64,000 bases of DNA, from the NCBI RefSeq assembly GCF_001708185.1, contig NZ_MDDN01000003.1:351921-415920 (forward strand), written 5' to 3'. Position numbers and translations under genes: made by a program. Below the pieces are notes generated by a model. That model searched no databases. It worked only from the letters and a program-made list of their open reading frames with translations, and was not told where the DNA came from. This document shows positions 1 to 8,634 of this stretch, one piece after another (position 1 is the first letter of the stretch; the number at the start of each line of letters is the position of its first letter). Origin of the DNA: Lysinibacillus xylanilyticus. Lineage in GTDB: Bacteria > Bacillota > Bacilli > Bacillales_A > Planococcaceae.

Positions 1-178
1 TTAATGCCTGGTAAAATTCATCTACAGTTTCATCAAAAACTTTTTCCTTATTTACAGGATATAAATATTCAATTTTATCTGAAGGTGTAGATTGTGAATA
101 AACAGAATTTCCTATTAACATGGAAAGACTGCACGAAAATATAAACGTAGACAAACTAATTAAGAATGGATTTTTCAT
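1..178 (-). CDS. N-terminal part of a secreted protein (runs off window start)
   Basis: An ATG at 178 follows a GGGAG ribosome site and opens a frame with no stop to the window edge (about 59 residues). It begins MKNPFLISLSTFIFSCSLSM, a Lys start, hydrophobic core and polar flank typical of a Sec signal peptide. The visible mature part is charged (SDKIEYLYPVNKEKVF). No family recognised; most of the protein lies outside the window. Confidence 0.6.
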   Translation of the reverse strand, partial: MKNPFLISLSTFIFSCSLSMLIGNSVYSQSTPSDKIEYLYPVNKEKVFDETVDEFYQAL

Positions 179-444
179 ATAGGTTACTCCCTTTTTAAAA
201 GTAACGTACCCTAAATGTTCTTTAACTATCCTCCCTCTATAAACATTGATGTATCAACGGTTTCCACCACTCAGTGATGAAGAAAAAATATTATATTTTT
301 CCACTTGATTTATTAATCGTATTTTTAATTTATAGTTATAATTTACATTCTGAGTGTACGCTTCGCTAAAACTAATGGAAATCATTAGCTTTTTAATCCA
401 CTATGTGATGTACAATGGATCTCTGCGTTACTTATGACGACGTA

Positions 445-702
445 CCCTCCCCATCCAGTAGTGACCTATAGGCTCAATCCCTATTATTTCTTCAGTTCTC
501 TTAGTTCCTTCATCGTTTGAAGAATCTTTTCATACAAGTTTTCGAAGCCTTCTTTCGATTGATGTACGGCAAAGGCTTTTTCTATTATTCACCCGCGTTC
601 ATCGACAAAGCATGCGTAATGAATACGCTTTGCAATATCTATACCGACAACGAGTGTATTTTCAGTAACTTGATTAAATTTATTATTCCATTTAAAATGC
701 AT
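445..702 (-). pseudogene. IS110-family transposase N-terminal remnant
   Basis: An AAGGAGG ribosome site precedes ATG at 702. The translation contains VVGIDIAKRIHYACFVDERG, then a stop codon, then KAFAVHQSKEGFENLYEKIL, and after a frame change EIIGIEPIGHYWM. These are the ordered N-terminal motifs of IS110/IS1111 DEDD transposases (GIDIAK-H; IEPTGHYW). The rest of the transposase and the element ends are absent, so this is a dead relic. Confidence in the family is high because three motifs occur in order. Confidence 0.8.
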
Positions 703-834
703 AAAGGAGTCCTCCTTGTTTGATGATGGGTCAATGGTCGTTGACACTCATGCATCATACTAGAGAGCTCCTTTTCTTTTCAAGACCTTGAATATCCTTC
801 AAACAGGACAGGAATGCTGCTCCGTTAGAATAAT

Positions 835-862
835 AAGAAAAAGAGCTACCTAAGCAGCTCAA
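835..862 (-). terminator. intrinsic terminator after the 187-aa gene
   Basis: On the minus strand GAGCTGCTTAGGTAGCTC is followed by TTTTTCTT. The hairpin and the tail beyond it (CTTCA-GTAAA, TTAGTTC) resemble 4512-4577, so it belongs to a repeated terminator-linked sequence. Confidence 0.7.
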
Positions 863-925
863 TGACCTTCAGTAAAGTATTCGATTAGTTCTTTAAGACT
901 TATTCTAACCTTTTTGTTTTTGGTA

Positions 926-1489
926 TTACTCTGACGGTATGAGATTCTCCAACCATTGTAAAAATACTTCCTCTGTATTTTCATTGACGTCTATCTGAAT
1001 CCATCGTTTATCTTTTGGTATTCGACTGTACCAACTTAGTTCTTTAACGTTAAAATGTTGTTTTCCATTGTCACTGTATTCTTGTAAGAAAAGTATCTTT
1101 TTATCTTCATTATCTAAATAATAACAATAACCTTCATAATATACCCCTAGAACCCAAGCATATGGATGCTCGTGTTTTTCTTTACATAAGGACACATTTC
1201 CGTTTAAAGCTTTGAAGATGTTTAAGAATTTAGATAAATATTCTTTCTTCACTGGGATGACAGGACAAGCGTAAATAGGCTCTCTATATGTGAGACCAGT
1301 ATACTGTTCCTCTATCCTTACATCACAATATCTATCTTCTTGAAAGCCTTCCCTGTTCATATCCCTTAAATAGTATTGACCATACTTATTTAGGATTTTC
1401 AAAATATGTTTAGATGGAGGTAATACATCACCGTATAAAATCATTACTTTTGTCACCATAAATTCATGATCATTCTCGTTTCTGTCCAA
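926..1489 (-). CDS. hypothetical protein, about 180 aa
   Basis: Soluble, acidic protein without signal or membrane segment. Residues 60-80 hold a YREPIYACPVIPVKK stretch and the C-terminus is Trp-rich (WYSR, KRWIQIDV, FLQWLENLIP). No family recognised. The start is uncertain: TTG at 1489 has no clear ribosome site, and ATG at 1459 is an in-frame alternative. It stands alone with a terminator immediately downstream. It belongs to a run of unrelated single minus-strand hypotheticals that could be orphan immunity-type genes, but nothing in the sequence proves that. Confidence 0.6.
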   Translation of the reverse strand: MDRNENDHEFMVTKVMILYGDVLPPSKHILKILNKYGQYYLRDMNREGFQEDRYCDVRIEEQYTGLTYREPIYACPVIPVKKEYLSKFLNIFKALNGNVSLCKEKHEHPYAWVLGVYYEGYCYYLDNEDKKILFLQEYSDNGKQHFNVKELSWYSRIPKDKRWIQIDVNENTEEVFLQWLENLIPSE

Positions 1490-1616
1490 TATTTACTTTT
1501 AATCACTATAAGAAATCTAATCATTAAATGCTGAATTTGATAATATCATACGAACAAATTAGTAAGCTAACCTGCTTCGTCGTAAAGATAATTCAATTTC
1601 TTTCATGGGAGTTGAA

Positions 1617-2015
1617 TTAACGATTGGGATTACGGTCAATAAACTCATCGATTTCATCCGATAACATAAAAACAAGGTGAAAATAATCTTTTTCTGTCAT
1701 TGGACCTTCAACTCTCCACTTTTGCATTTCTTTATAGTGGAAATCATAAAAATAACCCACCAAATCATGTCTCGATACTCCCTGTTTCTTTGCCATATCC
1801 GAAATAGAAAGTCCCTTTTTCCAATATTTTTTATATTGATCAAGACTTATTCCCAAAAATTTAGATATTGCATCATAATCGTATTTGACATGGTAAACTA
1901 TAGTTCCTTCGACACTTTTCCCTTGTTCTTGTTCATTTTTTTCCGCATGGACTACTAATGAATAAAATAAAGCTAAGGTAAAGAAAAGAAGTAATCCTTT
2001 AAAAATAGACTTCAA
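1617..2015 (-). CDS. small secreted protein, 132 aa
   Basis: The start is TTG at 2015, because AAAGGAGG lies 7 nt upstream and a signal peptide follows at once (KSIFKGLLLFFTLALFYSLV, cleavage probably after VHA). An open frame continues upstream but has no ribosome site. The mature part contains an ordered helical segment (YDAISKFLGISLDQYKKYWK) and KKQGVSRHDLVGYFYDFH, suggesting a small helical, possibly helix-turn-helix-like fold, although export argues against DNA binding. No family recognised. Confidence 0.65.
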   Translation of the reverse strand: MKSIFKGLLLFFTLALFYSLVVHAEKNEQEQGKSVEGTIVYHVKYDYDAISKFLGISLDQYKKYWKKGLSISDMAKKQGVSRHDLVGYFYDFHYKEMQKWRVEGPMTEKDYFHLVFMLSDEIDEFIDRNPNR

Positions 2016-2267
2016 TATCGAACCTCCTTTTTCTTTATTGTGTGAGGTTTTTGATATGTTATGTCCATCGTTTAAAAAACTTAAATATGCAATAGTAAAC
2101 AAGCCTGCGCAGTTAGTTGACCCTATTAACTACCTAAAATGATGGATATCTCTAACTTATTATTAACCTAAATCGTCCGATAGCTTATATTGAATAAAAA
2201 TGAAATATTTGGTTGAGATAAATTAATCTTTTACGAACAAAATAAACATAAAAAAGGAGATGCAAAA

Positions 2268-2562
2268 ATGAAAAAAATTATTATAGTTCCTTATTTTTTT
2301 CACTACTATTACCCAATATCCAAGAAGCAGTCCTTTGGTGTATCTATAAGAAATAAAAATTATAAATTTGGAAATAATAGGAACAAGTTTTATGTTTTTA
2401 GTAACCCTCGAAGTCACTCCAGTTTTAGGTGCACATAACTCAGTAGGAAGAGATCAACTAACGTTTTCTATAAATCCAAATGAAATCAAGCTTAAAGATT
2501 TTAAACACATGGAAAATTTTGGACTTCCACCGCATTTACAAAATATCATAAAGAAAAAGTAA
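2268..2562 (+). pseudogene. possible frameshifted small gene
   Basis: An AAAAAGGAGA site precedes ATG at 2268 (MKKIIIVPYFF...), which stops after about 55 codons. A different frame then carries a plausible protein end, LEVTPVLGAHNSVGRDQL through PHLQNIIKKK, stopping at 2562. The strong ribosome site on one frame and the better-looking tail on another suggest a gene broken by a frameshift. No homologue recognised. Confidence 0.3.
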
Positions 2563-2703
2563 ATGATTAATGATTAGAATTTTTGGATTCACTTCCCATT
2601 TTTTGGGTTTTTCATTCCTAACCTTCAAGTAATTTAGCCAATATCTTCAATTATTCTGCCTGTTAGTTCAACAATGAATTATAATGATCTTTTACAAAAA
2701 TCC

Positions 2704-3102
2704 CTATATTCCGTAATACTTTTTATAAAAATTCAGGACTTCTTCTACATTATAATCCTCAAAATCTTCTTTACATTTCCGTAAATAGCTTAATTCTTCC
2801 TTTGCCTCTAAAGTATTCATTTTTTTGAGAAAACCCATTGTCTTTTCCAATCCTGCACCACATAATAGTTGAACATCAACATAGCCATGTGTATCAAAGT
2901 CCTTTTCCTTTGCTCTCCAAATTAACAGCGTATCGTCAACACATCCTAAAGCAAATAATTGAATACATAGTGTTTTTAAGTATTCATTATCTTCAGATGA
3001 TTCATTCTCTATTTCTTCTTTTAATAAATTTCTGATTCTATCAACAAAATCTATCTTAGGTACTAAACCAAAATTTTTTAAAAGTTCTTCAGTTTTATCC
3101 AT
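2704..3102 (-). CDS. hypothetical conserved protein, 132 aa
   Basis: ATG at 3102 follows a GGGGGAAC ribosome site. The protein is cytosolic, acidic and helical. The central block CVDDTLLIWRAKEKDFDTHG followed by LLCGAGLEKTMGFL resembles small proteins seen often in Firmicutes, sometimes near toxin loci. I cannot name the family. It is monocistronic, with about 240 nt of empty sequence on the far side. An orphan immunity role is speculation from context only. Confidence 0.65.
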   Translation of the reverse strand: MDKTEELLKNFGLVPKIDFVDRIRNLLKEEIENESSEDNEYLKTLCIQLFALGCVDDTLLIWRAKEKDFDTHGYVDVQLLCGAGLEKTMGFLKKMNTLEAKEELSYLRKCKEDFEDYNVEEVLNFYKKYYGI

Positions 3103-3344
3103 AAATCACAGTTCCCCCTGTTTTCCATTTGATGAACTAAATTCTCCTAATTCATTGTACTCCTTCTTGAACTAACCTTCCCGTTAGCCATACATGAAGC
3201 GCAATTGTAGTCACTCCTATCAAATTTGTTACAGAATTTAAAAAACAATATCGTTGAAGTAAATTTTCTTACGTTACCTTGTTTTGGTCTTGACATTCCA
3301 CCTTTTAACATAGGCTGCTAATATTTTTGAGAACCTCAACCCTG

Positions 3345-3380
3345 AGCTGTAGCGTGTGACGACGCTACGGCTTTTTATTT
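3345..3380 (+). terminator. orphan plus-strand intrinsic terminator (repeat family member)
   Basis: AGCTGTAGCGT, loop GTGACG, ACGCTACGGCT, then TTTTTATTTT. No plus-strand gene precedes it. The hairpin is almost identical to that at 24625-24656. The upstream TAATATTTTTGAGAACCTCA resembles the -10 region of that copy, but the AAAGGGCAT block is missing here. Confidence 0.65.
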
Positions 3381-3483
3381 TATAATCTTATCCATTCAAC
3401 TTTAAAAGAATCTAGCTCACCATCTTCATCTCAAACAGTGTTCCGCGTAACCAATTTGATCAACAATTTTGCCATCTTCGTCA

Positions 3484-3594
3484 TTAAAGCTGGTGGTCTC
3501 GTATAAAAGCAGCTTTAAGTGGAACTTCAGCAGAAGCACCTGTTAAAAAGTTAAAACTAACAAATAGTATTAATAATAATACCCTAATTGCCAT
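3484..3594 (-). pseudogene. N-terminal remnant of a TolB/WD40-like secreted protein
   Basis: GGAGATGTGATTA then ATG at 3594 gives a 36-aa frame: a signal peptide (MAIRVLLLILFVSFNFLTGA) and the mature start EVPLKAAFIRDHQL, then a stop. In another frame the sequence continues with NDEDGKIVDQIGYAEHCLR. The KAAFIRDHQLW-like start recalls secreted beta-propeller (TolB-type) proteins of Bacillus that read 'AAFIRD..LW'. Only the first strand or two of the propeller remain. Family assignment is tentative. Confidence 0.5.
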
Positions 3595-3936
3595 TAATCA
3601 CATCTCCATTTAATAGGATGTCTTGACGAATGACAAATATTCGACCAGTGAGCCTAACAATATCTGGCACCAATCAGTGACAAATAAATCATTTTGTCCA
3701 CGAGTGTTTACGTCACGTGGTTCTATAATAAATAGTCGTTACTTTCCACCGCTTCCATATTGAACAACCTCCATCGTTAGCTCAAAAGCGATTGCTCTTA
3801 TTGCAATCGCGCCCGTTTGTTGAATTAGGAAATTCCTCTTAAGGTTACAGAGTAGGTCTGTCCTTTTGCGTTAATCCTCGTCAATGATGTAAGAAAAAGA
3901 AACGTTATTCCAAAGCCAATCTCGGAAAAAAGACTC

Positions 3937-4434
3937 TTATTTCTTCCATCCTACCGCTATATCATTAGAGGGGAATTCAATAACCAATTTAATTTGAGGT
4001 GAATAAATATATCTGCCCCAATTTCTAACTTCTTCAATTCTGTGTATAATTCTAATCAGTTTTGTTTTAATAACATGTTGATAGTTAAGGTCAATAATAT
4101 AGCATATTTCATTATTTACATTATGATTTTTAATGACTAGTTCTGCTAATGCACCTTCATAGTCAACTAAGTTAGAAAATATAGTTTTATAAAACATCAG
4201 TGTCCATTCAATTCCACTTCTGTAAAATGGAAATTCTTTGAATAATTCATCAGTAATTTTTTTTGAATCCTCTTTTGATAATATTTCTACTTTCTCTTCA
4301 GAACCAGTATTCGGAAATAACTCTTTAACTTCCTCTAAAACAGTTTCGTATTCTCTTTTTTCCTGTTCTTTAATTCCTTTTTGTTTTTGCTTGTCTAGCA
4401 ACTCTTTTAAACGTTCCTTTTTATCCTTCACCAT
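3937..4434 (-). CDS. hypothetical protein with coiled-coil N-terminus, about 165 aa
   Basis: ATG at 4434 (AGGTG 5 nt upstream) is preferred over GTG at 4440. Residues 1-50 are very charged and heptad-like (KERLKELLDKQKQK, EKREYETVLEEVKELF), then a globular alpha/beta part (FPFYRSGIEWTLMF, VIEFPSNDIAVGWKK). No signal or membrane segment. Function unknown. It sits alone between two other unrelated hypotheticals. Confidence 0.6.
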   Translation of the reverse strand: MVKDKKERLKELLDKQKQKGIKEQEKREYETVLEEVKELFPNTGSEEKVEILSKEDSKKITDELFKEFPFYRSGIEWTLMFYKTIFSNLVDYEGALAELVIKNHNVNNEICYIIDLNYQHVIKTKLIRIIHRIEEVRNWGRYIYSPQIKLVIEFPSNDIAVGWKK

Positions 4435-4511
4435 ATTCACCTAACTATTTTGTTTATTATATTTGATAGTATATCAATTCCACCTCTCACTAACCTCCCC
4501 CGTTATTTCAA

Positions 4512-4542
4512 TAAAAAAAGAGCTGCATATGCAACTCTTTGA
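4512..4542 (-). terminator. intrinsic terminator downstream of the 188-aa gene
   Basis: AAAGAGTTGCATATGCAGCTCTTTTTTT on the minus strand is a stem with an ATAT loop and a T tract; part of the same repeated sequence as 835-890. Confidence 0.7.
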
Positions 4543-4646
4543 TCTTCAAGTAAATGTATCCGTTAGTTCAGAAAGTTCTACACAATCGGGTCTAGTAGTA
4601 AGTTTGTTTTAGGTTTTGCATTTGTTCCTTTTGCTGCAACAACGCA

Positions 4647-5213
4647 TTACTTGTCCTGTAGCGTTTTTTTACAAAAGATAAAATGATCATTAGGGTTCCA
4701 AACGTGTAGATGATCAGCACAATATCCTCGAAGCCACAAAACACCGTTAATTCGTCTTAGGTAGAAGCCTTTCGGAAACTCATCATCTTCAGTTAGTATC
4801 TCTGATGCTATTGTGATGGAGCCTGATGGAGCTTGTTGTTGCTTTAAAGGATTTCCTGAATTACCCTCAAGCTGATCCAGATACTCCATCCTTAGGTGCG
4901 GTCCCAGCTCAAGTGGACACAATTTCAACCCAAGTTCATCAGCTTTTTTAAAGATTCGATTCGTATTAGCTCCATCAGGAAAGCCAAGATTTCCAACAGT
5001 TAGTTCAACAGTCTGCAGGCTGTACTTCTTATTAGAAGTCGTAAATTTATCATCAGCAAATAACTTCTCTCCATACTCATTCATCAAAATAGAGTACTGT
5101 TGCAATTTCTGAATAAGCTGTGATTTAGTAAGTCCGCCAACTTCCACTATTCTGGTGATAAATGGACAATGAGGATATATTTCACCATCGTTTTCAAAGT
5201 GCAATGTATTCAC
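4647..5213 (-). CDS. conserved hypothetical protein, 188 aa
   Basis: ATG at 5213 follows a TAGGAGTGA ribosome site. Cytosolic protein with no membrane segment. Recognisable blocks are PHCPFITRIVEVGGLTKSQL near residue 15, LTVGNLGFPDGANTNRIFKK mid-protein, PLELGPHLRMEYLDQ, and a C-terminal LRRINGVLWLRGYCADHLHV. It resembles a Firmicutes protein sometimes mis-annotated as 'helicase', but I see no Walker or helicase motif. Monocistronic with its own terminator. Confidence 0.65.
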   Translation of the reverse strand: MNTLHFENDGEIYPHCPFITRIVEVGGLTKSQLIQKLQQYSILMNEYGEKLFADDKFTTSNKKYSLQTVELTVGNLGFPDGANTNRIFKKADELGLKLCPLELGPHLRMEYLDQLEGNSGNPLKQQQAPSGSITIASEILTEDDEFPKGFYLRRINGVLWLRGYCADHLHVWNPNDHFIFCKKTLQDK

Positions 5214-5481
5214 TCCTATCTAATTTGTTACTGAATTTGAAAAAACAATAAAGAAGATTATTTTTAATCATTTACAAAACCCATAATCCCCTTGTTCAAC
5301 TAAACTTAAATGTTAGGAAGAAAACAGACTAAAAAGAAGCAACCTTTTGGCTACTTCATCATCTGAACTAAAATATTGTTTCTTACTTTACATTAATGGT
5401 TACCCAAAATGATGAATTAATAGAATCGAATTTTATTTTACAGTCATCTATATAGTTTGTTCAGCTGGTGTACTTCATTAG

Positions 5482-6342
5482 TTACTTCTTAAGAAAATCA
5501 ACGATCATTTTCTTTTCACGCTTTGGCAACATATGCATGTGTCCGCACCCTTTTAGCATATGAACTGTGTTATTTGGTATGATTCTTTTTGCTCTTGGTA
5601 ATACTTTTCTCGCGGGAAATAAACAATCTTTTTCTCCTGCCATAATAAGTGTCGGTGCTTTACACTGTTGCATTAATCTCTCATTCACATTGGATGGCAT
5701 CCCTACTTTTGTTTTTACATGATCAAAACTATCTTTCACCATATCCAAAGTATCTTTATCAAGAACTTCTTCTTTAAGAGCCATAAATAAAGCTGTTTCT
5801 TTTATATATTTTTCCATCTTTGTTAGTTTATATTTAAGTAGTGGTATCATCATTTTCACGGTACTGATTGGAAAGGCATTATTAATACCTGATGGCACAA
5901 TTAATACGGATTTTTCTATCTTTTCCGGTGCGAAACACATCAGTTTTGCCAAAACTCCACCTCCAAACGAAACCCCAAAACAAGCTATTTTATCAAATCC
6001 AAGTCCTATTATAACGTCATTTGCCCACTTTCCATAATCATAATTTCTAGGAGAGAGGCTCACTTCATCGCTTTTTCCAGGGTGACCAATAATATCAACG
6101 CCATAGATGTGAAAATCCTTAAGCAAGAATCTATACATTAGTAAATTATAGGCAGTCGTACTATTCCCGCCATGAAATACAAGCAATGGTTCACCTGATA
6201 GATTGCCAGTTTCAATGATATGGGTTCTTCCAAAACGAGTATGAACGTAAACATCCTTACATGAATAATCCAATTTATTCAATTGAGCTTCATAAAGCTT
6301 TAAAGACATTTCTCTTCCCGATTGTGTTTTGTATATACTCAT
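5482..6342 (-). CDS. alpha/beta hydrolase, 286 aa
   Basis: Alpha/beta-hydrolase fold. The oxyanion region is VFHGGNSTT (residues about 54-62), the nucleophile elbow GVSFGG supplies Ser at about residue 125, the acid follows in MAGEKDCLF (about 237), and the catalytic His is in GCGHMHML near the C-terminus. No signal peptide, so a cytosolic esterase/lipase-like enzyme of unknown substrate. ATG at 6342 follows GGGAGAGGACCAG and overlaps the end of the HEPN-like gene by 4 nt (ATGA), which implies translational coupling before that gene decayed. Confidence 0.85.
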   Translation of the reverse strand: MSIYKTQSGREMSLKLYEAQLNKLDYSCKDVYVHTRFGRTHIIETGNLSGEPLLVFHGGNSTTAYNLLMYRFLLKDFHIYGVDIIGHPGKSDEVSLSPRNYDYGKWANDVIIGLGFDKIACFGVSFGGGVLAKLMCFAPEKIEKSVLIVPSGINNAFPISTVKMMIPLLKYKLTKMEKYIKETALFMALKEEVLDKDTLDMVKDSFDHVKTKVGMPSNVNERLMQQCKAPTLIMAGEKDCLFPARKVLPRAKRIIPNNTVHMLKGCGHMHMLPKREKKMIVDFLKK

Positions 6343-7214
6343 CTGGTCCTCTCCCTCCTATCATTGAATATTGCAGCGTTTTTAAACCAATCTTTTCTTT
6401 TTACATCTAACTGTGTTAAATCAGATTTTTCACCTAAAAGATATGCTGTGATAATTTCCTTACTTAGAATCATACAGTTTACATATTCATAGATCCCTAT
6501 ATTAGCATTTCTTGAATTCCCATGTGAAGCAGCGTTATTCCGAAGTCTAACTAATTTACCGCAATAATCAACCTCCCTCTCCAATTTTAAAAAAAGGAGG
6601 GTATTTTTAATTTTTCTACGTTGCGTTAATATTCCTTCTCGGAACTATCAAGTTATTAATATCATTATCTTTTCCTTCCTCTTTAAATTCTTCATCAAAT
6701 AATTCCTTGAGTAAATTAGGCACTACTGAAGATATGGCATCATTAAAATCTTTTTGATGATGATTTTTGTAAACATTATTAGAAATTAATTTAATAGGTT
6801 TGTATACAGATAAAAATGCTTCTTCATACAACTCAAGTTCTGATAACTTTAAAGAGCGAGAATAATAATGTAGAGATTTTTTGATAAGTTTTTTTTGTTT
6901 TTAGTTTCGTTAGAATGGATCCATTTGGTCATTGGTAAATTTTTCGTTTCTGAGATCATATAACTGGTAGTAATAGTTAAATCTATATTGTACATAAAAT
7001 TTAATAATTCTATCATAAAACGTATATCTTTATTCGCTTTTTCTTTATCTTCTACATCTACATAAATAGATAAAGTATTTATAGAACCTGAACGATTAGT
7101 ACTCCATTCACTTAGTAGATAAAAATTATGTATTTTAAACAAATTATTACGAGGTAACTTGATTAAAATCTTATTATCACTTAAATCTTCTAATTTTAAT
7201 GTTGTGACAAACAT
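6339..7214 (-). pseudogene. HEPN-domain protein gene split by two frameshifts
   Basis: ATG at 7214 follows GGGGAGGATAAAA. The first frame reads to 6849. At an eight-A run near 6889-6896 a shift to the next frame continues KKSLHYYSRSLKLSELELYE and runs to 6616. A second shift near 6630 leads into FLKLEREVDYCGKLVRLRNN and AASHGNSRNANIGIYEYVNC, ending at 6339. The last block contains R-NNAAS-H, which fits the Rx4-6H catalytic signature of HEPN ribonuclease-like domains. Read as one protein it is about 290 aa. The stop overlaps the hydrolase start. Either decayed, or one or both shifts are sequencing errors or phase variation at the A tract. Confidence 0.55.
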
Positions 7215-7365
7215 TTTTATCCTCCCCAAATAATGAAAAGTTAAAATTCCAACCTCCAGAAAATTATACAACATTTAACAAAAATAAAGAACTGATGGTA
7301 GATTCTGTCTTTAAATATTTTCTCTACAGTAATATGTGTATGTCTTCATTCCATATTAGATGCTA

Positions 7366-7520
7366 TCCATAAAGGGCATAAACCAATTCGAGCTGTAGCG
7401 TCTGATCAAGCTGTGGCTATTTTAAATGTATCAGTAACTTTAATTTGCATACACTAATATTGAGTGTATCGCACGCATTTAGAAAGGCTGTGGCGTTGGT
7501 TGACCGCCGTGGCTTTTTTT
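7366..7520 (+). repeat. degenerate copy of the AAAGGGCAT/terminator element plus second module
   Basis: AAAGGGCATAAACCAATTCG then AGCTGTAGCG with a decayed hairpin and T tract, followed by TTGAGTGTATCGCACGCA and a second hairpin (GCTGTGGCG / CGCCGTGGC with G-U pairs) and seven T. The whole 150 bp aligns with 24603-24750. No coding function is visible. Confidence 0.6.
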
Positions 7521-7575
7521 ATGTATAAATAAACAAACTGTGTATTTATATTGTCATGAAGTTTTCTCTTGATTT

Positions 7576-7615
7576 AAAGCAACAGCTTTTCCCTTCGCTG
7601 TTGCTTTTTTTATTT
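7576..7615. terminator. strong hairpin AAAGCAACAGC / GCTGTTGCTTT
   Basis: Perfect 11-bp stem with a 10-nt loop; a long T tract on the plus strand and a shorter one on the minus strand. It sits downstream of the 73-aa minus gene and could serve it, although the T tract favours plus-strand termination. Confidence 0.65.
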
Positions 7616-7639
7616 TTTAACTAACTTTTCTCAAAACGT

Positions 7640-7861
7640 TCAAAACATAAGTTTTTCCATAACGGCCCAGACTTTATTGCATGTTGTATCACATTTATTT
7701 CGATTAAGCGTTTTGAATCGTTCGTTTTGAGTACCACGCCTTACTAAACGAAACCCTCTTGCTTCAAGATCAGCAATAGCAATATCTAACTCTGTGTCGT
7801 TTTTCCGCTGTATTGGTGGTAATCTAAATACGCCATTATGTGCTGATAAACGATTGAACAT
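7640..7861 (-). CDS. small conserved hypothetical protein, 73 aa
   Basis: AAGGAG lies 9 nt before ATG at 7861, so this start is preferred over the ATG three codons upstream, which abuts the ribosome site. The sequence (MFNRLSAHNGVFRLPP, then DIAIADLEARGFRLVRRGTQ) is soluble and basic at the C-terminus. The single helix-strand block 'ADLEARGFRLVRRG' looks conserved-domain-like. Family not recognised. Confidence 0.6.
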   Translation of the reverse strand: MFNRLSAHNGVFRLPPIQRKNDTELDIAIADLEARGFRLVRRGTQNERFKTLNRNKCDTTCNKVWAVMEKLMF

Positions 7862-8046
7862 TAAATCCATCTCCTTGAGAAAATATTCAGCTTATCGTGA
7901 GCAACATTGCCATATTTTATTCTGTGAATATCTATGGATTTTTGGTTATTAAATATAGTTTGTTGATTCAGTAATTTTTCAAATCAGAAAAAATCTAAGG
8001 ATAATAAAACATTTTCTGAACAGACTAAATTCGGGAGGTGAAATCC

Positions 8047-8292
8047 ATGCCAAATAATAACAACAACCAATACGTTAACCAAATCAAACAACAAATCCAA
8101 CAAGCAGAAGCTAACAAAAATCAAGCATCCGGTCGATTCGCAACTCCGAATGCAATGAACTCAATGAACGAAGAATTCGGGACTGAGACTGATGTTAACC
8201 AAGTCAGACAACAAATCCAACAAGCAGAAGCTAACAAATACCAAGCTTCTGGTAGCAATGCAAATAATGGTTACGATAACAATACAAATTAA
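8047..8292 (+). CDS. sspE: gamma-type small acid-soluble spore protein, 81 aa
   Basis: ATG at 8047 follows GGGAGGTG. The sequence is Asn/Gln/Ala-rich with two near-identical repeats QIQQAEANKNQASG and QIQQAEANKYQASG, and between them the germination-protease site region EFGTETD. This is the hallmark of SspE, the abundant forespore protein degraded at germination as an amino-acid reserve; it does not bind DNA. A paralogue with an almost identical leader lies at 25826. The conserved leader (GATAATAAAAC...TTCTGAACAGACTA) suggests a shared forespore promoter, but I could not fix the -35/-10 boxes. Confidence 0.93.
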   Translation: MPNNNNNQYVNQIKQQIQQAEANKNQASGRFATPNAMNSMNEEFGTETDVNQVRQQIQQAEANKYQASGSNANNGYDNNTN

Positions 8293-8306
8293 GTTGATTG
8301 ATCCTA

Positions 8307-8335
8307 AACCGGCAACCCTTTTTGCCGGTTTTTTG
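8307..8335 (+). terminator. terminator of sspE
   Basis: AACCGGCAA, loop CCCTTT, TTGCCGGTT then TTTT-G-TTTT. Confidence 0.85.
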
Positions 8336-8444
8336 TTTTCACCTGCTGAACACTGAAAGTTGCTTACGCAGAAGTTTATAAGAAGTTATGAGGGAGGATT
8401 CTCCCCTTCTTATTCAACTAACGGTGCAGGTTAGTTAAATTCAT

Positions 8445-8497
8445 AAAAAAAACGCCATCCTTTCTTATAATTCCTACAGAAAGAATAACGTTTTTTG
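8445..8497. terminator. bidirectional hairpin between sspE and the DJ-1 gene
   Basis: A-run, AAAACG and CTTTCT pair with AGAAAG and CGTTTT across a bulged stem. Just upstream (8406-8440) is the palindrome-like CTTATTCAACTAACG...GTTAGTTAAAT, one of several such sequences in the first 12 kb. Confidence 0.5.
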
Positions 8498-8634
8498 GGC
8501 TTTATGGAAAGTGTAAAAACCTTAGTTTGATAGTGATGGTGGATGTATGGTGCCTGCCTCCTACTAGAGTGCAAATCGAGTCTGTGTTCTCTTACTCCTA
8601 CCATCTTTTTAAAGTCGCTATTACTTTAATTAAT

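Noticed and set aside
517..723. 68-codon plus-strand ORF
   Set aside because: Antisense to the IS110 transposase remnant, whose conserved motifs are on the minus strand.
926..5213. Polymorphic-toxin immunity array
   Set aside because: Several single hypothetical genes of immunity-like size lie here, but no toxin, secretion signal or recognised immunity family supports the idea, so it is mentioned only as speculation.
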